DNA of 64,000 nucleotides from Synchiropus splendidus (taxonomy: Eukaryota; Chordata; Actinopteri; Syngnathiformes; Callionymidae), in the NCBI RefSeq assembly GCF_027744825.2, contig NC_071345.1, forward strand, positions 3,049,501 to 3,113,500, given 5' to 3'. Below the pieces are notes generated by a model that worked only from the letters and a program-made list of their open reading frames with translations, did not search any database and was not told the DNA's origin. The position numbers and the translations under genes were made by a program. This document shows, one piece after another, positions 14,001 to 25,474 of the stretch (within the stretch, counting starts at the first letter, position 1; each line of letters begins with the position of its first letter).

Positions 14001-16000
14001 CAGAAACAGCACACAGCCTCCTCCAGCCTGGATTTTGACTTCTCTTTGATCTGGTGACAACAGAGAAGAATTGAAGTCGGCACAATTCAGCGAGAAGCTT
14101 TTCGACGCCAGACGAGGGTGTTTGCCTTCCCGCTTTGATTCATGGAGTAAATTAAGGATTATTGCAAATGAGGCAAGTGTTGTGTTTGTCCTCCAACTCT
14201 TGATATTCAAACAAACAGCAAAATCCATCCGAATCATTAGGCTGTCACATTAGGCAATGAATGAGGTGCCATCCTGCTCCGCATCCTTGTTATCATTCCT
14301 CATGCGCCGCGCTTGTTATTGGGAGTCGTAATTGTGCCGAATCCTCGTTGAAGAATAATTAACCCTGTCAGTGTGTGAGAGTTAATTGCTGCTGAAATGT
14401 TGATCTTGTGAGAGGGGAAGGCGTTCGACGGCGAGGTCAAGTCCAGCAGTGGTCAGGTCCTCATGGGTGCTCTTCTGGCTGACTAGTGTGTCTGTGAGCA
14501 CATCTTTCCTGAGCCTGGAAAGAGGAGTCGCCAGCACTGAGCACGAAGGCGAGAACCGTGCGCTCAAAGAAGAGAAATGGTTTTTTAACATTTGTGTCAC
14601 TCAGAACTGTCAGATGACGGTTAGCGCTGTTTTCGTGCTCATTTCTACGTCACTTCTTTTTAATGGTTCATTTACCTCCATTTTCTTTAAGCAAACATTT
14701 TCCCCCAGTTTTTTATATATTATATTTATACTTAGTCGGTTGCCTGGCACCGATATTAGCATTAGCATGACATCATCAAAGGTGGCTCATCAAAGTCACA
14801 AATGTTAATTTTGAAGCCACTTTTTCTTTGCATACATTTTGGATGTATAATGTAGAATATTTTGGATCGGAAACATAAATTAACAATTAATAATAACCTG
14901 TAATTTTGATTTTGTTTTTCACTTTCGCTAATATGTTGCTGACATATGTAAAAATAAGGTGTTTATTTATGGTAATATAAGTATGCTCCTTAATCTACAG
15001 TTTGACCATATTTTCAACATCTTATAATGTTGAAATGTTATGATGCTTGTTGAGAACTTTTTTTTTCATCAGCTTCACACTTGTATTCATATTTGTTGGA
15101 TGATATTCAGAGGTCTGCATTTGGCATCATACTGTGGCAACATCCTGTGACAGTAGAGTTCACCAAGCCATTTCATTTTCAGCATAATTTGTCATCAAAA
15201 ATCAATTACAGGTGAATATGGAAGCGGCAGGCGACACCTCGCCTCCTCTACTTTGGCAGTGTTTATCGCTGTGGCAACGTGGCTGTGCAGATAATCATTG
15301 TCTTTGGGATTAGCATAACAAGAGGAGAGCTTTGCTTTAATTCCACTAACGCTGGACCAAGCTCCTTTTTGTCGGCTCGTCTGCTGGGCTCGTCTTAACC
15401 AGGATTAGAAGTGAGAGTCTTGAGCGGCGGCAAGACCTCAACACAGTTCCCGTCATGTCTTCACCTCTCGCTCTTGTTCTGTATGTGATCCATGTATCGC
15501 CAGTTTTCCTTCAATTTAGAAGACATTTGGCTTGAAATGTATCTGAGGCCGACAGACTTCGGGGGGTGAACATGAGGTTGTTTCACATAATTTTGTGTCA
15601 CTTCAGATCTGTTTCTGTTTCATTTGATAACATTTGTCATGATAGATTTCTGTTTCAATTTCCATTTTTTTAATGCAAAAATAATGAACAATTTTCAAAA
15701 ATAATTTCTCCCTCTGCACTAATGCTATTGATAGATTGATTATTATGCTTAATAATAGATCAAATTGTGTTCTTGTGTCTTCTGTATTTTTTAGGATAGT
15801 AGCTTGGTATTGGTATTTGGTATTCATGTTTTCAAAAGCCATGATATTAGAGAAAAGAAGTCTGTCAATAACGTTCTCTTGCATTATGGATTGGGTTTTG
15901 CCCCTGAGGTGTGAAACTATAAACAAAACCACGCAAGCGAAGGAGAAATGAAAGTATCAGACCAGTTTAGACTGTTTTGTTTTCATTCACCTCCGCCACA
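8001..16000. other. gene-poor flank, block 2
   Basis: No gene is supported. There is a 12-A run at 8107-8118, and A-rich sequence at 7850-8250. A degenerate repeat of a GATGTCAGCGGTCAC-like unit is seen at about 9340-9500. AT-core stretches resembling regulatory DNA occur at 10380-10900 (including an octamer ATTTGCAT at 10879-10886) and 14240-14400. A 166-codon minus-strand ORF at 13737-14237 has no recognisable features. Confidence 0.65.
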
Positions 16001-19000
16001 CCTGCCGTAAACATCAGTTTCGTTGGACGTAAAACTCAGTTTAACATGTCACAGAAAAGGAAATGAGTCGCGACGAACCGATACGTTGTCACGAACAGGT
16101 TGTGTCTGCTGCAGGTCTGTAAGTAGAAGTTGAAATGAGGAAACCTCAAAACCGCTGCCTCTTAAGTTGTCATCGAAGAGTTAAATCGTCCCAGCTTTGA
16201 GCCGTTGTTTTGTTTAAAAAGGAGAACGTGATGCTGGACTGTAAGAGCCGCTCGGCTGCTTTCAGCAGGGTCCCAGTTGGCAGCTTGTGGCTTCGGTTGG
16301 CGCCATGTGTCGGCAGCGAAGGCAGGCGTGTGGCAGCAGAGGGTCACGCTGTCCTATTCCGATCCACAGGGGCAGCACACCAGGGTCTCAACACTTGTCT
16401 GTTTCCACTGGCAGATGGGCGAGAGGAGGAAGGGAAGAGCGGCGGTGAGGGGGTCGGATGACTCTGACCCCATGAGCACACACTCACCCTAGAGGCATAA
16501 TAAAAAGGCCTCTTTTGCTAGAGCGTCGCTAATACGCGTGGTAATTTAAAGAGGTTTTAATGGAATGGCGCTGATGTGTGGGTGGATGAGTGTAGACCAC
16601 ACATCTTCACACTTGATTTTTGGGCTCCAAAAGCAAACAAGTGGCAGAGCGTGCTAAAGAGAATTTCAAGCTTCACCACAGAGAGATAACTGCGAGGCTG
16701 TAGTGATTACCAGAGTTTGTCATCGTCTGGTGATTTGTTTTCCACGTCTGTCATGAAAACAGGAATTTTATGACGGAAAAGTCATTTATCGCCTGTTAGT
16801 TGTTGCTCTTCCAGGTAGAGAAGGAGCGGGAAACGGCGATGAATGATCAATAAGCTTTGCTCGCTTCAGTCTCTCTTTCTGTCGCTATCTGAAGTAGATG
16901 CAGAAGGAAGAAGCTGTTGAGCTGCTTCTCGGTTTCTTCTGAGAAGTAACTGCAGCTCAACTGTTGTATACAACCGACGTGGTGTTTCGCGGTACCTCGA
17001 ATCCAAGGCAGCTGACATAGATGTTCATGACCTGGTTGATGTAGAGTGAATTTGATAAGACGCTTTGAAAAGTAGCTCTTCTCCTGTGACCTGTAAATTC
17101 TTTATGAGCTCAACTCCAGGACTGAAGGGTTAAAGTCAGCACAACCATTTGAGGATTTGCTGAGCTGTCATTTCTGTGCTTGTGACCTCACTGCATTTGT
17201 CTAGCTGTTAAATAAAAATTGACGGTATATTTTATTTATCTGAACATCCAGCGGCGCTCAGATCAGTCGGGATTGGTTCCGGTGCCTCCGTGTAATCGCA
17301 ATAAGCGCTGTGCCCATATCAGTGAACCTAAAAGAACCCCAAGATATATGAAAGAGCCTTGTGGAGACACGTAAAATAATCATATTTATTTTCCGATAAG
17401 TCCATTAATGGTCGCAGTAATTGATTGGGATCCCTATAATCCTGAGTAGCGGCGCTAATTACAGCCTTGGTTAAGACTATGGTCTGTTTTTACAAACAGT
17501 GTTGTGCGTTTTCTTCCTTGCCAACACATTTTCAGCCTCTTTTGCTGCGTTCAGGGCCCAGCGAAGCAGCCAGCAGCGCTAAATCCACTTTACTCGCAAT
17601 GTCAGTCTCTGGCAAGATCATAGCATGGCCACCAGCTCTGCGCAACGTCTCTCTCTGCTGAACCCTGATGTGGGCTCTGTGACCCGTGTTTGAATCCCAC
17701 TACCCCACAACAGAGCGGTGCAACACTGGTGGAAATGCGACGCCGTAGGGATGACTCTTCTTGTTCCTGGCTGGTTACAAGTGGCAGGGCGAGGGAAAGT
17801 GGTTTGGGGCGCTCTGAGGGAGCAGGTGACATCTGCGACCTGGCATATAAGGGTCGTCGGTGCTGGACTCAAAGGCTATCGGCGCTCCACACTGTGGCAA
17901 ACACTGTGCTCTTTTGAGCAGCTTCTTCTTAACCGTACCATGTTCATTCATACATGGTGCTGTGATGGTGGTTCAGTAAAGGCTTGGGGAAATATTGATG
18001 CCCCCATGTCCTGATCCCAGATAAGAATAGGCATGGATGAACAGTTGTGAGTTGACTGCCCACTTCTGTTAAGGTTGAGAAGCAGCAGCTATTGGTGGTG
18101 GGTGGGGGACGCAAGACACGAAGATGATAGTTGAAGCTAACTTAAATGGAAGTATAACCACAATTGCCTTGTTAGTCATTCTACATGATACAAGTATAGC
18201 TATGCTTCGGCGTTTGTGTTGTGCTGTATGACCTTTTTTTTTACTTCAGATACTTCCTAGATAGCAACCTGTCTTCTGGGTGATGCTTAAGGTTGCTCAG
18301 TTAGCGAGAGCCGTTTCAGCAAGCTCCTGCAAGAAAGGTGCTAGCGCCCATTGTTTCAAATGTTTCAGTCGCAATGATTTGTGGCGCTGGACGTGAAGTA
18401 GCCTTTTTGATAGCTGTCATGACTTCAACTCCTCTCATACTTTTATCTAACCATCAGCACTCTCCGATGTTAAAATGACCGACTTGAATGAATGTTGCAA
18501 AAAAATCAACTGTGCTGTGCGGACATGGGAACAAGTTTCCGTCCTCGTTTTCACGCCACTCTTCCTTCCTGCTTGGCTTGCGACCCTCCGAATGAGGCAG
18601 CTCTCTGATGTGTCGTATCTGATCTCAGTTTATTTTAGAAGCCCCAACCTTCTTCCTGCCTCCACTTCCCATTGCAGGTGACGCCCAAAGTTGTGGACAA
18701 ATGTATCGTATTCTCTGACACTGCTGTAGAGGCAGTGCCTGCTCATGTTCCAGACAGTTATGGATTTGTTGCTGGATATCTGTACTGTGTCAGCAGTTCA
18801 GGCCACGCTTGGTTGCGTCATGCTAATGCTGCTGGCTAACGCTGTTCCAGCAAACAAAGCACAAATATTGAAGCCAAGGTGGGGGTTCGAATAGCCAAGA
18901 GGTGCTTGTATGCAAACCTTTTTGGCTCAGGATTGTGTTCTGACCTACAACACGGTCAGTGCTGGGAGAATCAACACAGCCAACAGTGGATGGGACCTGC

Positions 19001-20539
19001 TCTGACCTTGCTTGAGGCACTTGTGCAAAACAGTGAACTTGCCTAGAGAAGTCGGGCGGGGTAAGCACCAGATGTGCATGGGTTGTCAGATCGGCTCCAG
19101 GTCCTGCGACCACTCATGACCATGGAGCTCTGGTTTACTGCATTTACGTAATTCAGCCCACACAATTTCATGTTTTGTACTGAGAACAGCCATGTGTCTT
19201 AACTGTCCCTTTTGAATGTTAAAGTGTATAATAAAGTGCTATTTCTTTTGTGTAACCTGCCTTCTCGCTAGAAACAAGATAACTTTTAAGCAGCTAAACA
19301 AGTTGTAAAAGCCATGTGACTGAGCTCTTATAGAGGAAATGCTAGTAGTATTGTTCTGTTTGTACAAACTTTTCTGAACACCATTGTGGCAAATGATCCC
19401 GGTGTAAACGCTTCAGCATTGTTGTCCCTCTAGCGGTGTCAGAGTCTTATCGTCGTGGGGGCAGCATTCGCTGTAAAGATTCCCAGACTTGACTGACATT
19501 CTCTTTAGTGAGTTCTGGGTCTGTCCCAGGACCTCCACTCTGTTTTACCACACTACCTTTCCATGAAGAAACCAGGAGAGCCAAGCCCCCCCTCAACAGA
19601 CCTTGCCCCCAACAACGACCCTTTTAGTTGCACCATACCGTGAATAGTGGCACTATTCTAAACCGCTAAGCCGCCATTAGCGTACAAAAAGTGTTGAGTG
19701 ATGGGGATTTGTGAGGCTGGTTAGTCTTTTGTTTTAATTAACAGCCTCATTATCAGGCAACTAATGACTTCGTACATATAATGACTCATTAACGCAGCAG
19801 CAAGATCAATCATCTGATTGTTATTGTGTGAAGTCGGACATTAATGCTGTCGCGTAAATGTGTGTGCTTCAAAGGACGTGTTGGTGTGTGAATTCTTTTT
19901 TATCCTTTCTTGAAGTAGATGGGGAGTAGAACGCTAAAGCAGTTAGCTGTCTTGTGGGTGAGTGACACCAAACACCATCCTGCTTCTTTCCTCGGAGTGT
20001 TTTGGCTGCGACTGAGTAGAAGAACGGAGGGTTGATGGTTCCACGGCTTCACTGGACTGGGTAACATGCCTGTCATTATTATGTAATACTGAGGTCACGG
20101 AAGGGTATGTAAAATCTCTTGTGGACCTGCTGCCATGCCCGCCACCCTCACCACCAGCTGTGGATCAGGTGACCCAATTGCTCAAAGGGAAACCGAAGTT
20201 TAACCGGTATTAATAGCACTGCATTCATGGCCATAATAGAATCAGACGTCACTATCATCTGATGCTCTCTTGTGAGTATTGCTCTTCTCTGCTGTTCATC
20301 TTTTTTTCTTGTGGTTTGCCACCTTTCCAAAAATAGACAGGGATGTGTCCCAGGACCGGCTGGTTCACCCAAGGGTCCCTCACAGAGCTGGCAGACGCAC
20401 ACTGCCTGGTGTGTGCTCACTTCCAAGACTGCCATTAACCTTGCAGCGTGCTTTGATGAAGCGTCACCTCCAGCCTTTGTCTGGTGACTTTTCTCTGCAA
20501 CTTTGGATTTAATAACGTGATCGTGTTCGCTCAGACACA

Positions 20540-20542
<3 letters not shown>

Positions 20543-20582
<40 letters not shown>
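20543..20582. repeat. (AT)20 microsatellite
   Basis: There are 40 bases of uninterrupted AT dinucleotides, preceded by ACAAAC. Confidence 0.98.
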
Positions 20583-20585
<3 letters not shown>

Positions 20586-20967
20586 ACATTAACATAAGAC
20601 ATGGTTCTCTTATTTAAAAAAAAGGATGTTTCTGTATCAGAGTTTTTCCTGCTTTCTTGCTGCATGAATAATGGTGTTGTGTTTCATTCATGTGACGCAA
20701 GATCCATCCATCAGGATCTCCTCGATCCTTGTTAAGTTGTGATTTCCTGCCTTTAATCTGCTCACTCAAAGCACATGAGCAGATTTAATGTTGAAAGGCC
20801 TTCATTGCTGTGTGGTGCACAAGTGCAAGGCCGGATCTATGGATGGCGGGTTGGAAGGTTGAGTCGGGGTGTGGCATCGACACCAGGGCCATCTGGAGGG
20901 CTGGTTAGGGGTCGAGGACCCGGCTGAGATACCAGCCTGTCACCTCATCCACAACAAGCCTCCTGCT

Positions 20968-20968
<1 letters not shown>

Positions 20969-21026
<58 letters not shown>

Positions 21027-21027
21027 G

Positions 21028-21087
<60 letters not shown>

Positions 21088-21110
21088 TGTGCGTGCGCGT
21101 GCGTGTGCGT
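20969..21110. repeat. compound (GT)n-(GTGC)n microsatellite
   Basis: About 26 GT units are followed by a long run of GTGC tetranucleotides and a mixed GTGCGC end, 142 bases in total. The tract is almost perfectly alternating purine-pyrimidine. The tetranucleotide part probably arose by G-to-C change and expansion within an older GT run. Confidence 0.98.
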
Positions 21111-22604
21111 CAGCACCGGAAACATGGCAGCACTCAGCTCTGAAAGTGTTGAAAGCAGATGTCCAGGTTTGACTCTGTGAGGGAAGGAAGACGTAGCAGG
21201 GTTAGAGAGAAGGTAGGAATCTCTGAGGTTGCCATCTATACTCACCCACCGTTTTATCTTCATCCACCCATCCCCCTTTCTTCTCCCTGCCCAGCTCACC
21301 TCTTCCTTTAACCATCTGTCCTTAATGCTCTCCTCGTCACGTTCTGTCCAAAGCCCGTCACACAGAGACGGTGCGTGCTGGGATGACATCAACATGGTGC
21401 CGCAGGCGTCTTAAGTCTATGACGCCAACGCTGACCAGACCCTCCCTCCCGGCATCCTAAATGCATCATGCATCTGTTACGGGGTTCGAACTGTTGCTTC
21501 TTGCTTCCCTACGTTTTGCTTGTTGGATTTGCAGTGCCATTTTCAAATCGTATGAAGTTGTTGGTCACCCCGCCCCTGATGTACTTAGGGTCCACCCACC
21601 ACCTTGTTCTGTGTAGTGATGGACCACTTCCTCCACCCCACCTGCCCTAGGGTGTACCATTCCCTTTCCTCAGCAAACCTGGGTTCTCTTCCTGCTACCC
21701 CAAGCTGGTTACATGCGGTAGCCTCACTAGCTGGTTCCACTCACTCCTTCACTTTAGCGTCACAGAATGGAGCCACTCTGCAGTTCCTCTTTATCAACTG
21801 GTAATAATTTGGCACTCTTATTCCCCCTGCTCCATTTTTGCACTTTAATTTCATATAAAATGTGTCAGAGGAGGAATAAACCAGGCTAAAAGATGCCTCC
21901 ATTAAGCCGCTGACCCCCAGCAGGCAGAGCGGTCCGGCGGGCGCTAAAAGTAATAGAGGGCCCATTTAGATCAGGTCGCTCTGATCCGTCGCTCACAATG
22001 GCGGTGGAGAGATCTGCTAAGAGAACTGTGACTGCGACAAGTGGTGTTCATTAACGCTCCTTTCTGTAGTGGAGTCCAATCAAGGGTCTTCACGCATAAG
22101 CCCACTTTCAGACCTGCACACACATTCACACGCCGCTTCACTCACACACACTAACCAACCAGTGAGACGGGGAAATGGCGCGTGGGCACTGATGGCCTCC
22201 CTGCCGCAATTGATGGCTGTGCAGAGGGGAGGGAAAGTGCACGGGTGCGGGTCCGGGGCGATTGAGGGGCGGGCTCTGCCGCGGCGACGACTCTCTGATC
22301 GCTGCAGCTTAGCGCCACTTATGCTCCACATGCGCTGCCACCACATTAACCCACATGCTGCCCAGCTGCTTCCATTACGGCCGGCAAGTCTCTTTAGCGG
22401 TAACCAGATACAACCCACAATAATTGCTCGCACTATTGGTGCAGCTGGAATCTGCTGGTGTGAAGTTCGCCTGCGTTTTATACAGTAGAAATTAGCCGTC
22501 CAGCGTCTGAGGCAGAATTAATGGACTTACGCTGACAGTATTTGGCAGTATTAAGTGGAAATAATTTGCTATCATAAATGGTGCATTCGAGAGAATCAGA
22601 ATTG

Positions 22605-22830
22605 AGCCGCTGTGCCTTGCCAGGATGTTTCCTGGATGCTTGTGTGGTGTTCCTTCCTGGCAGCTGGGAGGAGGCCCTGGGGCAGACCCTGCAGCGAGAT
22701 CTCTCAGTCCACCTGGGAATACCTCGGTTTTACCCCATAAGAGCTGGTTGGGTTTTCTGGAGAGAGTGAGATCTGGGCCTATTTACTTCAGCTGCTGCCC
22801 CCGTGACCCGACCTGCAGGAAAAGAACAGG
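22605..22830 (+). mobile_element. LINE 3'-end relic (C-terminal tail of a reverse-transcriptase ORF)
   Basis: The segment holds the landmarks of a LINE end common in teleosts: AGGATGTTTCCTGGATGC, then GGGAGGAGGCCCTGGGGCAG, CTGGGAATACCTCGG, AAGAGCTGG and finally CTGCTGCCCCCGTGACCCG. In intact copies this encodes a tail with motifs like GRPR-W-DY, WERLGIP and LLPPRPDL. Here frameshifts break the frame, so it is a fossil. The exact family is not assigned. Confidence 0.6.
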
Positions 22831-22943
22831 TGGATTATTTCATTTTAATTAAATACAACTAGAAAATGAATGTTGATTGTGATTAAACAAAAAAGTAGCG
22901 TAATCTTGTTTTTGAATTTTTAAAGTTCGCAGTCTCACTTTTA

Positions 22944-23047
22944 TCCAAGTCTTGCTTAGAGAAAAAAAATATTTGAGTCTTTATTTAAAGAATTGTCCAA
23001 GCCTTGCTTAAACAAAAAAAAACTGAATGAAGATTTAAAGAAAAAAA
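22944..23047. repeat. two-copy tandem duplication, 52-bp period
   Basis: TCCAAGTCTTGCTTAGAG at 22944 recurs as TCCAAGCCTTGCTTAAAC at 22996. Each is followed by an A run and an ATTTAAAG motif. The copies are diverged, so the duplication is old. Confidence 0.6.
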
Positions 23048-23344
23048 TGTAGAAATAACAAGTTATTCTACAGTCCTTAATTATTTTCACCATTTAAAAA
23101 TGCATCACAAATCTAAGTGGTGCAACAGCATTTGTCAGTTTTTAATCACATTTGCAGCAGCAAATAAAGGTAAAACAGAAAATAATCACGTTATAAAACA
23201 CCATTAATTTATTCATAGAATTGCCTTGTGTTCATTTCTTATTTGAACAGAGTAAATTTAAATACTGAATAATAGAATAAACAGAATCTTAGCAACAAAG
23301 ATGCTCACAGAGCAACAGTATTTTATGTATACTATATGCTGCTG

Positions 23345-23402
23345 TGGCACATCGACTTTCCCCACTGCGGGACCAATAAAGGACATCTATTGTACTGTAA
23401 TC
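23345..23402 (+). mobile_element. retroelement 3'-tail-like segment
   Basis: The sequence GACTTTCCCCACTGCGGGAC followed by CAATAAAGGACATCTATTG resembles the 3' tail shared by several fish LINEs and SINEs (a CCCC-ACTG-GGGA mini-hairpin plus AATAAAG). Only the tail is recognisable. The family is unresolved. Confidence 0.45.
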
Positions 23403-25054
23403 CTTTTCATGTTTATTGTTTAGTTCATACTAATTCGTTTGGAAAATTGTCAATGAATATGTTCCACTCTCTCTGTTTAAGGTGATGAGAGAAACTCTGT
23501 TTTGTCCTGGTACATAGGAGCCCTACATTTCAAGGTGTTAGGTGACCGGATTTTTAATGTTTGTTACCTCAGAGCTTGTGTCTGCAGCTCTTAAGACTGA
23601 TGCACTTGTTTCATTTCCTCTCTATAAATATATTAATGAGGTCTTCCTCTTTAAAATCGCGCCCTCTGAAACAAAGCGTCCCTAAAGCCCCCCGAGTGGT
23701 CGGCCGCCCCCGTCTCCGTCAGCTGTGTCAAAGACAGATTAGAGGTGAGCCGCCTCCGATTGTCCCCTTCAGCCGGGTAAAAATACTCGGGCCCCTCCTC
23801 CTTGTTTGTCCGGCGTCGAGTCAATCGCGCCATCGCACCAGGACAACAATCAATAGTGCTGATTACATTGCGGACGGTCATTCAGGAGGTAAACATCCAA
23901 ACTGCAGTGTAAACAATAGAGAGGTTTAACGCTGCCAAGTCAAACACCCCGCCCGCCATATATTCTCATATCTGAGTGCCGCCAGGCCAGAGTCACCGTG
24001 ACCACGTTCGGATATTCCTGTAGCTCGTGCAACTGTATGAGTTTAATAAGGATCCAAGGGGGGAGGTTCTGGTCAGTAGTCTTTCACAGACAGCAATGTT
24101 TCTAAGAATGATGCGTGAACCTGCTGTTGTCCATACCTGAACTGTCAGTATATTGGTGTCTTCTGGGGGTCCCCACAACTGTAGGAAACAAGCCAAGTGT
24201 CACACTCTGCTGCAAGTTTTTGTCTGGGAACCTCTCCGTAGTTTTGTGGTGCTCGTGATCCCGTTCACTCTTGCTGCTACCCTGGCCCTCAGAGTCGTCT
24301 CCACCTTGCCTGCTCTCTCTAATATGCTTTTTGGAAGCACGGTCAAAGGTCATGGATGAATGATGTAGCGAAGCAGTGGATGAACCCTTTCCTTCTTTGT
24401 GTCCAGGGCCTCCGGAGCTGATCCACAGATCCACATGTTGTGAACTGCCTCCGGTGTCCTGATGCAACTCAGCTTGGATGAATTCATCTCCCCGCCTGAG
24501 AGTCTGGTTAGTTCATTTTTATTGCCATTCTCAACCTGTTTCAGGACCGACTTTGTGATTGCCATTACCTGGCCTGCGGCTTAATGACTCCTGTTTTACC
24601 ACTCTGAAGTTTTACGATCAATTAATGTCCCGATTGGAGTAATGGACTTTCAGAGGGTTGGGCTGCTACAGGTAATTAAAGTTATTGGTAATCGGCGACT
24701 AAAAGGCTAGTAGATGATGATTTGCGAGGAGGACATGTTCGTCTCAGCGTACCTTTTTCTGAGTTCGTCGCCTGACATCCTGACTTTCATCCTCTCTCCT
24801 AATCTGGCCTTTATTTTTGCCCATGATTTTTGTCTTGATCCGTATTTGGGACTCATGTTGGACTTTAAGAAACTTGGATTTTGGCTGCATTTTAGCTGTT
24901 AATGCTAAAACACAGTCATAGTGGAGGGCGTCACATCATGGGCCACAAAGTCAACGCGCTTTGTCTGAAAATTCTTTCTTCTTTTCTATATTCATTTGAG
25001 TTTTCGTAGAAGTTTAACAAACTCACGACAATTTAACAATTTCACGACAGAGCT

Positions 25055-25140
25055 CCGTTGTCAAACTCATACTGCTTGGGCCAACTCCAACTCACCATGT
25101 CATTTTATGCGGCCTAAAGACCTTTAAAAACATATGCTAA
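25055..25140. mobile_element. dispersed repeat fragment (GTCAAACTCAT type)
   Basis: The order TTGTCAAACTCAT, GGGCCAACT, ATGTCATTTTATG, GCGGCC and TTTAAAAACATATG matches a dispersed fish repeat that usually reads as 'gtcaaactcat...gggccacat...tgtggcc'. This copy is short and degraded. Confidence 0.4.
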
Positions 25141-25320
25141 GATATGGTTACAAAGTACTGATGTGAATTTATATCGCCTCCATTGCATATTGAGTCAAGA
25201 GGATTACAGTACTCAAGCTTTTCCGATATATATGCGCTGGGGTGACTCCAGAAAAAGGAAACATTTTACTTTCTTCCAGCCTGTGGTGATAACGTCACAT
25301 CAGTCAGTTGCGAATGCAAT

Positions 25321-25474
25321 GATGAGGCTGCATCAACAGTGTCCCCATGTTCAAAGCCCACTAGATGGCTCTATCTGTCCAAAGATCTTCGGAATTGTAC
25401 AACTGTTTCAATGAAACCAAGACTGCCCTCTAGTGGGCTCTGAAAACATGGACACTGTTTCATGAAGCTTCATC
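25321..25474. mobile_element. palindromic MITE-like element with CTCF-type motifs in both arms
   Basis: A left arm at 25321-25371 and a right arm at 25420-25474 are inverted copies separated by about 48 bases. Each contains CAGTGTCC, a CATGTT-like block and a CCCACTAGA-GGC block. The right arm read on the minus strand has CCACTAGAGGGCAG (25423-25436), a full match to the CTCF core consensus. The left arm has CCACTAGATGGCTC (25358-25371), a weaker match. There is no ORF. The arms, loop size and sequence type fit a folded MITE. Confidence 0.7.

Larger units (their letters stand above)
16001..24000. other. gene-poor flank, block 3, repeat-bearing
   Basis: No gene is supported. The block contains the (AT)n and GT/GTGC microsatellites, a LINE 3' relic, a 52-bp two-copy tandem and a second retroelement-tail-like segment, all listed separately. 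AT-core stretches that could be regulatory occur at 22380-22580 and 23640-23985. The ORFs overlapping the GT tract encode simple Cys-Val or His-Thr-Arg repeats and are artefacts. Confidence 0.65.

Noticed and set aside
13737..14237. 166-codon minus-strand ORF
   Set aside because: It has no recognisable motif and its length is within chance expectation for the window.
17684..17694. tRNA B-box-like GTTTGAATCCC, which might mark a tRNA or tRNA-derived SINE
   Set aside because: There is no matching A box at the right distance and no cloverleaf. Similar words at 18885 and 21482 also lack partners.
20869..21395. ORFs with Cys-Val or His-Thr-Arg runs
   Set aside because: They are translations of the GT/GTGC microsatellite.
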